A DNA stretch of 64,000 nucleotides from Manduca sexta. Its lineage: Eukaryota; Arthropoda; Insecta; Lepidoptera; Sphingidae. The notes beneath the pieces were generated by a model. It saw only the letters and a program-made list of their open reading frames with translations. It did no database searches and was not told the origin of the DNA. Of this stretch, positions 63,293 to 64,000 are shown one piece after another; position 1 is the first letter of the stretch; each line of letters begins with the position of its first letter. Both the position numbers and the translations under genes were made by a program. The stretch lies in the NCBI RefSeq assembly GCF_014839805.1, contig NC_051135.1, positions 14,821,291 to 14,885,290 of the forward strand, given 5' to 3'.

Positions 63293-63670
63293 GTAAGTAA
63301 TTCATCTGCTTCATCTTTTTCAGCTTTTTCGACTCCACTGCTGAACTTACGGCTGTCCTAGAGTTTTCCAGACCAACCTCTTCGAAGCGGTGTACATTCA
63401 GCGAATTCCTGCGATCTTTACGAGGTCGTCTGTCTTATATTCGAACGAGTGTAATGTCTACTAAATTTATGACATAATTCTTGAAACCTTTTTATTGAAA
63501 TGCAATTTTTAGAGGGATGAACTGTTTGCAGTTTAAGGGTCTATTTTAGAGATTTTAAGAAAATGCTATTGGTTACATATATTTATAAGCCAACGAAATA
63601 CAAAAGTCGCACTCTAATCTACATTCCCAAATAAATCTATCTATCTATACTATTATATAAAGCTGAAGAG

Positions 63671-63714
63671 TTTGTTTGTTTGTTTGTTTGTTTGTTTGTT
63701 TGTTTGTTTGTTTG
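63671..63714 (+). repeat. (GTTT)n microsatellite
   Basis: Eleven or so units of tttg/gttt at the start of the tandem-repeat block that runs to the window end. Confidence 0.9.
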
Positions 63715-63720
63715 AACGCG

Positions 63721-64000
63721 CTAATCTCAGGAACTACCGGTCCAAACTGAAAAATTCTTTTTATGTTGGATAGCTCTTTGTTCGTGGAGTGCTATAGGCT
63801 ATATATCATCACGCTATACCCAATAGGAGCGGGGCAGTAATGGCTAATCTCAGAAACTACCGGTCCAAACTGAAAAATTCTTTTTGCGTTGGATAGCCCT
63901 TTGTTCGTGGAGTGCTATAAGCTATATATCATCACGCTATACCCAATAGGAGCGGGGCAGTAATGGCTAATCTCAGGAACTACCGGTCCAAACTGAAAAA
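63721..64000 (+). repeat. tandem repeat, 123-bp period
   Basis: ctaatctcag recurs at 63721, 63844 and 63967. The units are nearly identical over aactaccggtccaaactg, ttggatagc..ctttgttcgtggagtgctata and ggagcggggcagtaatgg. About 2.3 units are visible and the array continues beyond the window. The sequence resembles a common lepidopteran interspersed repeat that follows a GTTT run. Confidence 0.85.

Noticed and set aside
63532..63537. Possible terminal MFS3 exon after 'tgtttgcag' (would give one residue and a stop)
   Set aside because: The last exons of MFS1 and MFS2 encode ten or more conserved-type residues beginning S/T-G; this one would truncate the last helix, so the true exon is more likely beyond the window.
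1..64000. CRISPR arrays, operons, phage or plasmid features
   Set aside because: No regular repeat-spacer pattern and no bacterial gene layout; spliced genes and SINEs show an insect nuclear genome.

Overview
The window is nuclear DNA from an insect, almost certainly a moth or butterfly. It is AT-rich, its genes are split by GT-AG introns, and it is littered with short repeats of the kind common in Lepidoptera: two tRNA-derived SINE families, a BMC1-like LINE tail, and small inverted-repeat elements. There is no sign of bacterial or plasmid organisation. One run of exactly 500 Ns (23456-23955) marks a scaffold gap.

Four protein genes can be assembled exon by exon with consistent splice phases. 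(1) At 1-6266 (+) is the 3' part of an SV2/SVOP-type major facilitator (MFS) transporter. (2) At 9876-18058 (+) is a complete 10-exon SV2-like transporter of about 500 residues. (3) Between 36865 and 27638 (-) is a complete 10-exon CD36 / class B scavenger receptor of about 502 residues. (4) From 53192 to 63292 (+) is a second SV2-like transporter, missing only its last exon, which lies beyond the window. Genes 2 and 4 share nearly identical exon lengths and phases and are tandem paralogues. The CD36 gene lies inverted between them and is tail-to-tail with gene 2; the two stop codons are only about 420 bp apart.

The block 14981-23455 is repeated almost base for base at 24165-32613. The first copy runs right up to the N gap, and the second begins just after a transposon tail on the other side of it. 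The simplest reading is that two overlapping contigs, probably two haplotypes, were placed end to end instead of merged. The second set of transporter exons (24376-27216) and the first set of CD36 exons (18480-23294) would then be artefacts. Each copy carries frameshifts in a different gene, and merging the copies restores both. The true locus would therefore be MFS1 > MFS2 > < CD36 ... MFS3 >.

The 16 kb between the CD36 start and MFS3 (36866-53191) holds mostly repeats and one weak candidate for the first exon of a secreted protein (minus strand, 49410-49199). It also holds a 1.2 kb element with piggyBac-type TTAA ends. The large first introns of MFS2 and MFS3 are also repeat-rich.

Functionally, the three transporters are predicted 12-helix membrane carriers of unknown substrate, and the CD36 protein is a two-pass lipid/lipoprotein-binding receptor. 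Nothing in the sequence shows that they act together; their grouping looks like local gene duplication.
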